This document shows, one piece after another, positions 11,967 through 24,959 of a stretch of 64,000 bases of DNA. The notes beneath the pieces are model-generated. The model did no database searches. It saw nothing but the letters and a program-made list of their open reading frames with translations, and had not been told where the DNA came from. The translations under genes and the position numbers were made by a program. Numbering within the stretch: position 1 is the first letter of the stretch; each line of letters begins with the position of its first letter. Source of the stretch: Byssothecium circinans (Eukaryota; Ascomycota; Dothideomycetes; Pleosporales; Massarinaceae); assembly GCA_010015675.1 (NCBI GenBank), contig ML977044.1, forward strand, positions 4,839-68,838, given 5' to 3'.

Positions 11967-12626
11967 TATCTTTTAGCTACTTAATATAGTATTATTCTTA
12001 CTACTTAAGTATAAGTACTTTAGGATTATTTAAGACTTAGTATACTAATATATCTTTTATATTAATAAGAAAGTATTCCTACTAGCCTTTAAAAACATGT
12101 TTTTAAGTATATTTATAGTTAAGAACTATTAAAAAGCCTTTAAAGCATTAAGGCTAGTCTCTTTAAATATATAACGTATTCTACTACTAAAGTAGCTATA
12201 CTACTAAAGTAGCTACTTTTCCTTAGCAACACTATTACTACACTTATTATAAAATGCCTTAACTAATAAACGCAATACTTGTTTAACAAGAAGGTAGGAT
12301 TGAGCTTGCCCTTCAAGCTTATTATTTAGGCCAATTTACAAGCCTCTAATGCGCTGCTAAGGCTTTTAATATTTATTATTAGAGACTCTTTACACGCTTT
12401 AATAGAACTGCCTTTTAACTAATAATAGTACTAAACTGTTCAAAACTATCCTTAACTAAAGAGGACACGCTTATCTAATATATCCTTAACCTTGATTCGC
12501 GAGGATTCGCGCCTACATTAGGTGAAGTGTTAGATATAGCGAATAAACTACTGCGCAAGTAAGGTAGTAAGTAAGTAGGCATTAACTAAGTAGCATAGTT
12601 TATAGACTATTTAGAATAGTTATAAA

Positions 12627-13398
12627 TGTAAAATAGTAAGCTTAATAGCCTATATAATAAGCTAAGATATTTTTATGTTATAGTTTAGGCTTTTCTCTAT
12701 AACATATTAAAATTTGGTATAAATTGGTTGACTAGTTATTTTACTATAACAAGCTAAAAATAACAACCTTTTGATTTCTAGTACTTTGGTACAACTGCTT
12801 TGTACTAGGTACTTAGTAATCATAAAAATTACACTATATTCTTGATAGTGTATTTTAGTGTATATTACACTTATTTAGAAGAAATTTTATTTTTCTATTA
12901 GTTTTTAGTTTATATAGAGGCTAAGTACCTCTACTTTGTACCTAAGTACTTACTAAACTATTTCTAGTTAGTAAGGTACTTATTTAATGTATGCACTTAT
13001 TTTAGGCTAAATATAGCCTAATACTAATATAGCTAATATTAGACTAGCTATTATTAGTTAGTTAGTTCTAGAGCTTTCTATTTGATTTCAAATCAATTTA
13101 GATTTCAAATCAAGGATCGTAGATCATTAGGTAATAGATCTCAATCTATAGTATAGGAAATAATCAGGGCTAGTATAGGATATACTTAGGACTAAATATA
13201 TATAAATAAGTGTAGTAGGCCTACTTAAAATCAATTACTTTAGCTATTACTTTCTACCTACTACCTATTATACTACTAGCCTCTTCTACTGCTAGTAGCT
13301 TTATATAAGAGCTATCTTTATATAGCTTTTATATTTTTATATTTAAATAACTTCTATTGTTATTTAAATATCTTTCAAACCTTCCTTGCTTTCTTATA
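12627..13398. repeat. Solo LTR of an unrelated retrotransposon family
   Basis: A 772 bp segment interrupts element F. It starts TGTAAAATAG and ends TTCTTATA (consistent with an original CA end altered by RIP), and is flanked on both sides by ATAAA (12,622-12,626 and 13,399-13,403). Length, termini and the 5 bp duplication are those of a solo LTR left after LTR-LTR recombination. It shares no similarity with the 475 bp Gypsy LTR, and no internal region of its family is present in the window. Confidence 0.75.
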
Positions 13399-13696
13399 AT
13401 AAATAGTTTAGAACCATTTAAAGAACTATTAGAGGGCACTATAGGAAGATCCTAAGGTAGTTAGCGCGTGGTTTAAGCTTATGTAGGATACTAAAGCAAA
13501 GTATAGTATACATGATAATGATATATATAACTTTAATAAGACTAGCTTTTAGATAAGTATTATTAGCTCTATAAAAGTAGTTACTAGCTTAGAGAAGTAA
13601 GAAAGGCCTATAACAGTTCAGCTAGGTAATAAAGAGTAGATGATAGATATCTAGAGCATATATTTAAATAGTATATTCATCTTATTATTTATTATA

Positions 13697-15547
13697 ACGT
13701 ATTTTACTACTAAACCGTCTAAACTACTAAACCGCCTAAAATTCCTTAGCAACACTAACTTACTTAACTTCATCATTATTATCGTCCACATTACTATCTA
13801 AAAAAATATACTAAGTACTAGCATCTAACTTAGAAGAACCCTTTTTATCTACTTAATACGTTCTCGCGTTATACCTAGCCTTACTACAGTTACTGTAGTA
13901 GTAAATACCTAGTTATTATACTTTATATTTACCCTCTACCCTTGCCCTCTTATAGTTCTAAATAGTTCTTAATAGTTTAGAACTATTCTAGTCTACTATA
14001 GGACTATACTCTATAATGCCACCCTTCTAAATATACTTGCGCTTGCGTGTTTTACGCTTAGTTATTACCTTAAGTTACTTTTTAAGCTCTTTAATGCGCG
14101 ACTTTATAAGCGTCGTACTATATAGCACTAACTTAGTGCCTTTGATAAGCTATAAAAGCCTACCCTGCGCCGTTCATAGTAATTAAGTAATAGAATTACG
14201 TATAAACTTTAACTATAAGCTAAATTTGCGTGTATTACTTAGTATTCTTAATTACCATGGCGTCTCTAGTAGTAGGGGTCCTAGTAGGGTACGTATATAC
14301 ATATTAAAGTAATTAAGCACTACCTGCGCGTTTAGAGGGACTAGCCTTAACGCCTTAAAGGCTTTTTAATAGTTCTAAACTATAAATACGCTTTTAAATA
14401 CTTCTCTAAAGGCTAGTAGGAACGCTTCCTTATTAATATAAAAAACGCGTTAGCGTGCTAAGTCCTAAATAATCTTAGAGTACCTGCGTTTAAGCGGCGA
14501 GAATAACACTACATTAAGTGGCTAGAGGATGTATAATAAGTGCGCTAGTATATAAAGCGTAAGGATCTTATTATCTTAATAATAATCCTTAAAATCTTGA
14601 TTTAGGTAGCTTTCATGGCTATTTAAAATTAGTAACTAATAGACGCCTACTATAGTATCCTTTATATACGCATTAAAGTGCTTTAACTACGTAAGGCTAA
14701 GCTTATTAGTCGTCCATCTATTCTCTAAGATAGAGAGCTTTTAATTGCATGGTATATTAGCTTCCTAATACTATAAAAAGATATAGACGCGTCCTTTATA
14801 GATAATAAATAGTAGGGTATATTTATTATTTAAACGTATACTTTAGATGTCCGTTACCTATTCTTTATTACCTAGCTAAATAATAGTAGACCTTACTCGC
14901 CTCTTTAAGCTAGTGACTACTTTCATAGAACTAATAATACCTATCTAAAAGCTAGTCTTATTAAAGTTATAGATATTATTATTATATATGCCGTACTTAA
15001 TTTTAGTGTCCTCTATAAGCTTAAACCACACACTAATTACCTTAGGATCTTCCTATAGCATTCTTTAATAGTCCTTTAAATACTTCTAGGCCATCTTTAA
15101 TAGTTCTAAATAGTTTATAAACCATGCTAACTAGTTAATGCCTACTTTGTTACTACCCTGCTTATGTAGTAGTTTATTCACTATATCTAATACGTTGCCT
15201 AACGTAGGCGCGAATTCTCGTGAATTAAGATTAAAGATGTATTAGATAATTATCTCCTCTTTAGTTAAGGATAGTTTTAAACTGTTTAGAACTATTTCTA
15301 GTTAAAAAGGTACTCCTCTAGCTTATTTAGATAAGACATGATGTTTGACGTTAAAGGCCTTAGTAGCACGTTAGTAGCTATTAAATTAGCCTCTATTATA
15401 TGCGGTAAGGGTAAGCTATAGCCTACCTTTATGTTAGTCTCATTTTAATTAGTATAGTTAAAGCATTTTCATGTTAAAGATAGTAATAGTGTTGCTAAGG
15501 AATTTTAGGCAGTTTAGTAGTTTAGGTTGTTTAGTAGTAGAATACGT
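13697..15547 (-). mobile_element. Fot1-like element G, reverse orientation
   Basis: The element is 1,851 bp between TA duplications (13,695-13,696 and 15,548-15,549). Its inverted repeats carry two units of a distinct core, AAACCGCCT, joined internally to CCTTAGCAAC. The transposase reads on the minus strand and is broken by many stops. It is inserted in element F. Confidence 0.8.
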
Positions 15548-16763
15548 TATATAAAGGACGTGTCTATATCTCTTTATAGTACTAGGAAGCTAATATACTA
15601 CGCAATTAAAAGCTCTTAATCTTAGAGAATAGATAGATAACTAATAAGCTTAGTCTTACGTAGTTAAAGCACTTTAACGCGCATATAAAGGCGAGAACTA
15701 TTAGTATCTATTAGTTGCTAATTTTAGATGGCCACGAAAGCTACCTAAATTAAGATTTCAAGAATTATAATTATAATAATAAGATCCTTACGCTCTATAT
15801 ACTGCTATACTTATTACACATCCTCTAGCTGCTTAATGTGGTGTTATTCTCGCCGCTTAAGTGCAAATACTCTAAGATTATTTAGGGCTTAGCGCAATAA
15901 CGCGTTTTTTACGTTAATAAGGAAACGTTCCTACTAGCCTTTAAAGACGCGTTTTTAAGCGTATTTATAGTTTAGAACTATTAAAAGGCCTTTAAGGTAA
16001 TAGGGCTAGTCCCTCTAAACGCGTAGGTAGTGCTTAATTACTTTAATATGCGTATACGCACCCTACTAAGACCCTTACTACTAAAGACGCCGTAGTAATT
16101 AAGAACACTAAGTAATACACGCGAATTTAGCTTACAGTTAAAGTTTATACGTAATTCTATTACCTAGTTACCATAAATGGCGTAGGATAGGCTTTTATAG
16201 CTCGTTAAAGGCACTAAGTTAGTGCTACATTATATTGCGCTTATAAAATCGCGCATTAAAGAGCTTAAACAGCAACTTGCAGTTATAACTAAGCGTAAAA
16301 CACGTAAACGTAAGTATATTTAAAAGGGTAGCACTATAGAGTATAGTTCTATAGTAGACTAAAATAGTTCTAAACTATTAGGAATAGTTTAGAACTATAA
16401 AAGAGTAAGGGTAGAAGGTAAGAGTAAAGTATAATAATTGTAATAACTAGGTATTTAGCGCTATGGTAACTGCGGTAAGACTAGGCATAACATAAGAACT
16501 TATTAAGCTAATAAAGAGAGTTCTTCTAAGTTAAAAGCTAGTACTTAGTATATATTTTTAGATAGTAATACAGACGATAATAATAATGCAGTTAAGTAAG
16601 TTAGTGTTACTAAGGAAAAGTAGCTACTTTAGTAGTATATAGTATAGCTACTTTAGTAGTAGAATATATTAAGTAGTACTTAATTACTTTAATATATATA
16701 TATATACTTTACTAGAACCCCTACTACTAGAGATACTATAGTAATTAAGAATATTAAGTAATA

Positions 16764-17114
16764 ACGTATTCTACTACTAAGCGCGCTAAAAATGCTTGGC
16801 AAGGAACATTAAATATTCAACCTTTAATAACAATTTAAATATAAGAGCTATTAAGCTAAAATTTTAAATAAACATATATATAATATAGTTCTAAAAGATT
16901 ATGAAAAAATATTCTAGGATTTCTAATATCTTAGTAAGCTATATACGTATAGAGAATATTAGGTTACTTTTAAGTTTATAGCCTATAATACCTACTAAAC
17001 TAGCTAAATAAACTATAATAACTTTAGAGCTAGTTTATATATATATAATACATCTATTAGTAGTAAAATTATAGCGTGCAGCCTAGACCTATAAGAGAAC
17101 TAGCGTAAGGAGGG
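16764..17114 (+). mobile_element. Left part of non-autonomous TIR element copy H
   Basis: It starts after TA (16,762-16,763) with ACGTATTCTACTACTAAGCG, has only one 17 bp unit (core AAGCGCGCT, matching the right end of copy D), and continues with the shared AT-rich interior. It is cut at 17,114 by the 5' LTR of Gypsy copy 2. Its right half is not found in the window. Confidence 0.7.
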
Positions 17115-17589
17115 TATTATAAATAGAAAGGATACAAGGTATTTAGGACTAGATAGTGCAGCGCAAGAGGTATTAAGCCTAGAAGAGGACGACACGACAA
17201 TGCGTAGGGTAGAATTAGGTCAGCAGTCATGTGATAGTAGGATGCTTAGTAAGATTAGTAGTCTTAGCACTAAGTAACCTAAGTAAGGAATGTTTAGTAT
17301 AATTAGTAGAATTGCCGCTAAGCATACTAAGCGTGATGGCTTAAAGAAATAGAATAAAGACTAGATAGATCTTCTTTATCTTTCTAATTCTAATTCTTTA
17401 TAGTTAACTCTCTATAGTTCATCTCTTATCTAGATTAATACTTAGTTATTCTATAGTTTATTATAGAATTAATTGCTTTGCATATTTAACTCTTAAACTA
17501 CTAAAGCTTACTACCTAACGTATACACCTTATACTAACTAACCTACCCTAACATAGATTAGGATCTAGCAAGTATACCCTTTAGTAACA
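17115..17589 (+). repeat. 5' LTR of Gypsy copy 2 (475 bp)
   Basis: It begins TATTATAAAT (TG altered to TA) and ends TTTAGTAACA. The length is identical to the LTRs of copies 1 and 3. The preceding five bases are GAGGG; the matching downstream duplication cannot be checked because the 3' LTR is truncated. Confidence 0.85.
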
Positions 17590-20500
17590 CTTTAACTATC
17601 TATAGGTTTAAGAATCTAAACGTACGTAATAGTAGCTCCTACTACCCTACGTCCTACTAGTAGTATTAGTACGCCTACTTTAAGTCTAGTATTAGTAATA
17701 GCTAACTAGGTTAACTAGATATAATAATAGGCTAAACAAATTAATAGGTTAATATAGGTAATTATATAACTCTAGGCTAAAGATACCATACCCTATAGAA
17801 AGATTGCGGCGCTAGAGAAGTATAATAGAGGATAAGATAGCTTAAAGCTATTCTTTACTAATATAGATTTATACTATTAGTTTAACTTCATAATAGGGGA
17901 ACAAGATAAGATCCTCGTGGCTAGAATGCACCTAAAGGATAGAGCAGCTACTTAGGTGCAACCCTTTATAGATAACTATCTTATAAATAAGATAAAGTAT
18001 TATAAAGATAATACGAAGGCTATCTTTAAGAGCTAGATAGCGTTTAAGCAAGAGATTTAGAAAGTGTTTAAAAAACTTAACGAGGAGACCTAGGTAGAAT
18101 AAAAGATATCTTAAATCTAGGAAAAGAAGTTAGTCGTGAAGTATATGATAGAGTTTAAATAACTATAATTAAAAATTAATTAAGATAATGCGCCATTGCG
18201 CACAGCCTTCTATAATAGGCTAAAGGAAATAGTTAAGGATAGAATAATCTATTATAATAAGCTAGATAACCTGCAAGAGATAATTAACCTAGCTACCTAA
18301 ATTAATAACAGGCTCTACGAATGAGTGCTGTAGAAGAAATAATACAATATAATAATTATTCTTAACTTTAAAAGATATAGAAAACTAAAGACACCATAAT
18401 ATAACTAAAATAGTAATGTAGTAATAATAGATAAGATCTAATAAAAGAAATAATTTAATAAAAGTAAAAGAAGATAGCTAAATAGCTTAACCCACGAATA
18501 ACACTAAGAACGTTTTAAGAAGAAGGTATATCTTTAATATAGTGAAGTAGGATACTTCTATAGAGACTACTTAAAGAACTAAAGCTAGACTAGCAAGCTT
18601 AGAGTAGTCAAGATTAAGATAATTAAGTTTAAGGTAATAGGACCTAAGAAGAAAGAACTAGAAATGCTACGTTAGTAGCTTACTTCTTACCTACCTTTAG
18701 AACTAGACTAAGCAAGACTATTTAATAATGACGTTAGTAATATAGATCCTATTCTATCCTCTAGAGAACTCTAGGAATTAGAAACGTTATACCTAAGCTA
18801 AGGTCTAGCTAAGAATAAGGTGCTAGACTAGGTAATTTAATTATAATTAGATATAAAATTATGCTAGAGATGCGCTAGCACTACGCACGAAAGACTAACT
18901 TATGCTATACCTATATTAGTACATAGTAAGAAAGCTAGCGAAGTAGTAGTAGAAGCTATGTAACTCTAAGACCTATACGTTATAGGGGAATATATTAAGG
19001 TAGAGGTACCTAAGAAGAATCCTTATTAAAAGATTAATTAGTATTACTGCTAAGAGGATTAATGCCTCTACTATAGGCGTAAACGTAATAAAGTAAGAAA
19101 ATAACCTAGGTAAATATTATATATTATAATCCTAGATAAAGACTATCTAGTAGCGGCTTACTATACTTATTATTTTAGTAATTAGCAATAGCAACACGAA
19201 CACGTTAGATGGTATAAATGCTATAATAAGAATTACTAAACACATTAGCTAAGTAAGCATGTTGCAGGGTATTAGCTAGTAGGACTAATAGATAGTAATA
19301 CCTTAAACTATAAAATTAAAGACTACTAATACTAACACCCTTTAGGATGCCCTACGGACAGTAAACATGAGAAGGTAGACTAGGTACAATATAAAATAAT
19401 TGTTAATTACATATACTACACACTCTGCAAGAAAGAAGCTGCGTAAGATAAAAGAGGTTATAATTATAACTTACTTACATTAAAGGAATGCTTAGATGAG
19501 GACTATAAATACTATGCACTCCCTACCCTTCCCCGCGAATCTAAGAAGGATGCCTGCTAAAGGATGTAAAGCAATTTTATGTAATATTAGTAAATAATGC
19601 TAGATAAATAGCATTAGGAATAGGTAGCCTATAGTAATAAGCTAGCGGCCGTAGCCTAAGCTCCTATAAGGCTAGGAACCCTACCACCTAATAATATATT
19701 ACAAACTATTAAGGTAGAGAGTTATAATAACTTACCTTATAAAAAGTGCTTTAATGATATGTGTTAAGCACACCTCTTAAAAAAACTCTAAAAAGGATTT
19801 CCGCGAAGAAACGAACCATTGATAGAGCACGCCTACTTGTTATAGACAGCCTATTATGAAAATAGCTACCTAACACACCTATCTAAGAAATAAGGAGTAG
19901 GATAGTTTTTAATAAAATTTAGAAAGTTAAAAAACTAAGAGGCTACTAGGGATAAAGTTACGCTAGTAAGAGCATTCTTATAATAACTTTATATAACGTA
20001 TAACACCTAAATCTACTAGTTTATTAATTAAAGGTAGAGGTACACGTACATAAATATAAACTTATAGCACTTATAGATAGTAGAGCTACATAGATAATTA
20101 TCTCCTTATAAATAGTTAAAAAATACAACATACCCTATTAAGATAAGGAACGTTTAATATGAATAGTATTAGCTAATAATAGACTAATGTCCTATAGTAA
20201 TAGATTCTTAAGGTTAGAAACCTAAGAAGTATTATTTTACGTACTTAGAATTAAGGATATAACATCCCTTAACATTATAGATCTTAGTAAAGAAGACATA
20301 TTAATTAGTTATAATTAGCTTAGAAAGTATAATCCTGCTATAGATTAGTAAAAAGGGATAATGTTTAGCTAAAAACTAGCGCGCAAGGTTGCTAGAACAC
20401 GTCGTAGAAGATTAAGCCTAGTAATCTAAAGCTTACCTAGTTAAACTTAATAGATTAGTAAAATATCATCTTATAAGATTAAGAAGATCTATAAAAAGGA

Positions 20501-23450
20501 CCCTTTATAGATAGGAGTTATCTAGGTATAAAAAGTTACGCCTATAAAGGATGAACCCTAATCTATAATACTACTAGAATATAAGGAGTTTTAAGATTTA
20601 TTTAAGGAATAAAATAAAACCGCATTACTAGATTACTAGGAATAGGATTATAAGATTTACCTAAAAGAAAGCGTAAAACTACGCCTAGGACTAATATATC
20701 TACTTACACAAGACTAGCAGAAGGAACTACGAACGTATATTAAGAAAAATATAAAGTAAGAATATATATAGGAGAGTATAAGCCTAATAGCTTTATTAAT
20801 TCTCTTTATCTTTAAGAAGAATAGAAAGCTGTAATTTTATGTAGATTTTAGATAGCTTAACTACGTTATAAGGAAGAACTATTACCTTTTTCTTTTAATC
20901 TAAGAACTTATAGACCGCCTTTAAGGAGTTAAGTAAATTATAAAATTTAATATACAAGATAGATTCTATTAAATATGGATAGCTAAGGGCTATAAATAGC
21001 TGATAGCTTTTAAGACCTAGTACAATCTATACAAATATATCATCATACCCTTTAGATTAATAAACGCGCCCGCAACATTTTAGGCGCTTATTAATAGCGC
21101 ACTTTATGAATACTTAGACATTTTTATAACTGCGTACTTAGATAATATACTAGTGTATACCTTAGGCACGCTTAAGGATTACATTAAACACGTTAAGAAG
21201 GTGCTTAGGAAGCTTAGAGAGTATTAGTTACTCTTACAGCCTAAGAAATGCAAATTCTACGTTATAGAGATAGACTACTTAGGATTTATTATTTTATAAG
21301 ATAGCATTGCTATAGACCTAAAGAAAGTTAAAACTGTAAAAGAATAGCTAAAACCTAAGATAGTAAAAAACGTGTAATTTTTTTAAAATTCACTAACTTC
21401 TACTAGAAGTTTATTATAGGGTATTTAAAAACTACAGCGCCTCTTATAGAAATCACTAAAAAGGAAAAAGAATTCTAATAGAGATAAAAATAATAGAAGG
21501 CTTTTAAAAAGCTAATAGAATTATTCCTATTAGCCCCTATACTATAGATGCACGACCTAGAACGGCTACTATAAGTAGAGATAAATGTATTAAACTATGC
21601 TTTAGAAGTAATCCTTTTATAGTAAGGTAAAGGTAAGAAGTAAAGACTAGTATTCTACTACTCTTAAAAGTTCTTAAGAGTAGAACTTAACTATAACGTT
21701 TATAATAAGAAACTACTAGTAATAGTAGACTCTTTTAAATAATAGTAAGCCTAGCTAGTAAGCGCTAAATACTAGGTAGAGGTGTACTTAGATTACTAGA
21801 ACCTAATAAGTTTCATGATAACTAAAAAACTTAACTAACAATAGGTTAGATAGGCTAAAATAATAGCTAACTATAATTTTAAAGTACACTATCGCCTAGG
21901 ATTGCTAAACAGAGTGGCGGACGCTCTTAGCTAAAGATCTAACCTTTAGAAGATAAACTAACCTATTATATATAACGTAATACTATAAAAAGATAGTAAT
22001 AGTAGTCTAGGATATAATTAACCCTAATTAACTAAGGTAGCTAGGATTAATTACTAGAAATCTAAGATATACAACTTCATGGATTATAGTTAATTAACCC
22101 TAGAATAAAGGGCTAAATATAACTTAGTTAAGCACCTTAGGGCAGGACTACCCTAAGATAAAGAATAGTAGATTATACTGCACGAAGCTTATATGCTAAC
22201 CTTAATACAGAAGCTACATGAGTCTAAGGAATATAAACACCTAGGGATCAATGAAATAGTTTAATGAATTTTAAACGAGTACTTAATACCTAATGTATGA
22301 AAAGCAGTTTAAAAAGTAATAGGTAACTATTTAGCATATTCTAAAAATAAGCCTAAGAGATATAAGCCTTATAGATTACTCTAATTACTAGAACCACTCG
22401 CATGCCTATAGATTAGCGTTACGATAGACTTTATTATAAAGCTCCTAAAATTATTAGAACCTAGATTAGCATGGCTATGCGACTTAATACTAGTAATCGT
22501 TAACCAACCAACCAAAGCATCAATATTTATACTAACGGAAGAAACGGTTATAGCTAAAGAAATAGCTTATAAGGTAACTAAGGTACTTATTAGTTAACAT
22601 AGTGTACTAGAATAGTTTATTACTAATTATAGGACACTATTTACCTCTAAATACTAAAGCACGTTCCTTGCAAAGCTAGGAGTTAATAAGAAGCTTTCAA
22701 CTAGCTTCTACCTATAGACGGACGGTTAGACAGAACAAATAAACTAGATACTAAAGCAGTATCTAAGGATATACGCTAATAAGCTATAAGATAACTAGGT
22801 TAAACTCCTACTAATAGCATAGTTAGTCTATAATAGTACGAGATCCTTAATAATAAAATACTCACCGTACTACGCAAATTATAGATATAAGCTAATTACT
22901 TATTAAAATCCTAAGGACGTTAAGAGTCTTTTAGCTAGAGCTAATAATAAGGCACGACTACTTTGCGAACTACATGATGAATTAAGCTAATAAATCGCTT
23001 AAAGGAACCTTACAACAGCTAGATTAATAAACAAAAAAAGCTTAAGAGACTAACTCTTAAAGAAGGGGATAAAGTTTTTTTATTATAAAAAAATCTAAAA
23101 ACTAAACGGCCCTGTAATAAACTAGATAACCTTTAGATAGGACTATTCTAGATCCTAAAAGTTAAGGGACTAGTAACGTTTAAACTAGAACTTCTAAAAA
23201 ATATGCGTATACATTTTATCTTTTATAAATTACTCCTTAAACTAGCACCCCTAGACGCTAAAATTAAAACGTAAATTAAACTTAAAGACGAAGATTATAA
23301 GGTTAAAAAGATTAAGGACCTATAGAAATTTAAGCATTAGTAGAAATACTTAGTTAAGTAAAAAAACTAGCTAGATAGTTAGAATACCTAGGAACTAATA
23401 TAGAATTTTATAGGCTATAAGGATTTAGTAAAGGACTATTACTAATAGCA
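17590..23450 (+). pseudogene. Degraded gag-pol of Gypsy copy 2
   Basis: The domain order is zinc knuckle, protease, reverse transcriptase, RNase H, integrase, chromodomain, as in copy 1. Most tryptophan and glutamine positions read as TAG or TAA, the RIP signature. The protein can be followed only as short islands and is certainly not expressed as one product. Confidence 0.8.
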
Positions 23451-23479
23451 TTGAAAAGTAATAGTTCTAAGTTTGCTAG

Positions 23480-24110
23480 GAAAGTAAAAAAGTTAAAAGA
23501 TAAAAAAAGATTAAAAGAGAAGGAAGAATTAGCCTATAACTAGCCTAGGTTAGTTAATGGTTTAGTTGGTGGTAGTAAAGGAACTTTAGTAATAGCTATA
23601 CCTATCCTTTTTAAAGTTTTTATAGAGATACCTATCTTCTTCTTTAGGGACTTAAGCGCCTTAATTATAACTTTCTTATAGTTAAATAGTTCCCTTTCCT
23701 ATTTAGTAGTAGAATCTAACTACTCTTCTAAATTAAGCTTATAGCGCTTAATCTTGCAAAGCTTTTAATAAAGCTATTAACGCTTCTAAGCTACTATAGT
23801 AAACTTTTCCTCTTAAGGAAATAGGCTACACTACACGCTAGCTATAATATAGTTAGCGTAACTCCTCTCTAATAACAATAGGTACTTAGAACCCTTTACT
23901 AGGTAGTAATAATAAGGTTTCATTATAATGTAATCTATAGCGTGGATATAGGTAAAATAGGCTTAGTAATAATTAGTTAACTTTATAGGTTCCTTAAGCA
24001 TAGTTAGGTAAGAGATTATGAAACATCTATAAAGGATATAATCTTATAGTAGATAAAAGAGACGCGCGCTTTATATATGAGTTATACCTAGATACGGCAC
24101 AGTAGCTAGA
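23480..24110 (-). pseudogene. Reverse ORF remnant in Gypsy copy 2
   Basis: Between the chromodomain and the polypurine tract, the minus strand reads as a degraded reverse ORF like that at 4178-4860 in copy 1. Recognisable pieces include KGSKYLLLLERSY and a Lys/Glu-rich helical stretch ending ALKSLKKKIG. The start of the region aligns with copy 1, but later parts look more diverged than the pol genes do. Confidence 0.45.
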
Positions 24111-24152
24111 TCTTTTAGGATATTAAGACGATATTCCTAAAGAGGGGGATAA

Positions 24153-24484
24153 TGTTATAAATAAAAAGGATATAGAGTATTTAGAACTAGATAGTACAGC
24201 GTAAGAGGTGTTAAGCCTAAAAAAAAGCAACACGATAATACGTAGGGCAGAATTAGGTTAGTAGTTATATAATAGTAGGATACTTAGTAGGATTAGTAGT
24301 CTTAGCACTAAGTAACCTAAGTAAGGAATATTTAGCATAATTAGTAGGATTACCGCTAAGCATACTAAGCATGATAGCTTAAAGAAATAGGATAAAGACT
24401 AGATAGATCTCTTTTATCTTTCTAATTTTAATTCTTTATAGTTAACTCTCTATAGTTCATCTCTTACGTAGATTGATACTTAGA
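24153..24484 (+). repeat. Truncated 3' LTR of Gypsy copy 2
   Basis: It follows the polypurine tract AAAGAGGGGGATAA directly and matches the first 332 bp of the 475 bp LTR. It is interrupted by the 5' LTR of copy 3. The missing 143 bp should lie beyond the far end of copy 3, which is not in the assembled sequence. Confidence 0.8.
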
Positions 24485-24959
24485 TATTATAAATAGAAAG
24501 GATATAGGGTATTTAGGACTAGATAGTGCAGCGCAAGAGGTGTTAAGCCTAGAAGAGGGCGACATAATGATACGCGGGATAGAATTAGGTTAGCAGTTAT
24601 GTGATAGTAGGATGCTTAGTAGGATTAGTAGTCTTAGCACTAAGCAATCTAAGTAAGGAATATTCAGCATAATTAGTAGGATTACTGCTAAGCATACTAA
24701 GTATAATAGCTTAAAGAAATAGGATAAAGACTAGATAGGTCTCCTTTATCTTTCTAATTTTAATTCTTTGTAGTTAACTCTCTATAGTTTATCTTTTACC
24801 TAGATTAATACTTAGTTATTCTATAGTTTATTATAGAATTAATTGCTTTATACGTTTGACTTTTAAACTACTAAAGCTTACTACCTAACGTATACACTTT
24901 ACACTAACTAACCTACCCTAACATAGATTAGGATCTAGCAAGTATACTCTTTAGTAACA
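24485..24959 (+). repeat. 5' LTR of Gypsy copy 3 (475 bp)
   Basis: It starts TATTATAAATAG and ends TTTAGTAACA, the same length as the LTRs of copies 1 and 2. The internal sequence beginning CTTTAACTACC follows at once, so it is a 5' LTR rather than a solo LTR. Confidence 0.85.

Larger units (their letters stand above)
12174..16669 (+). mobile_element. Fot1-like element F with two later insertions
   Basis: The left and right inverted repeats match (17 bp units with core AAAGTAGCT, which is what RIP would make of GAAGCGGCC). Removing the solo LTR (12,627-13,398 plus one 5 bp duplication) and element G (13,697-15,547 plus TA) leaves about 1,866 bp, close to the 1,850 bp of the other copies. The transposase reading runs on the plus strand and is full of stops. 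Confidence 0.75.
11969..16761 (+). mobile_element. Fot1-like fragment E, interrupted by a second Fot1-like element
   Basis: Positions 11,969-12,171 and 16,672-16,761 read continuously as the central and C-terminal part of a Fot1-family transposase once the nested element at 12,174-16,669 is removed (TA duplication at 12,172-12,173 and 16,670-16,671). The N-terminal part is missing on the left, and the right part is cut by TIR element H. Heavily RIP-mutated. Confidence 0.7.
17115..24484 (+). mobile_element. Ty3/Gypsy chromovirus copy 2, heavily RIP-degraded
   Basis: The 5' LTR is at 17,115-17,589 (475 bp), and a 3' LTR begins at 24,153 but is cut at 24,484 by copy 3. On the plus strand I see the gag knuckle remnant (about 18,540-18,590), the protease motif ALIDSRAT (about 20,070), RT with ITAYLDNILVYT (about 21,125-21,160), RNase H ending VADAL (about 21,915), integrase with TIDFIIKLLKLLEPRLAWL (about 22,425-22,480) and chromodomain GYKDLVKDYY (about 23,410-23,440). 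Stops are very frequent. A reverse Cys-rich/coiled-coil remnant occupies about 23,480-24,110. Confidence 0.85.
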
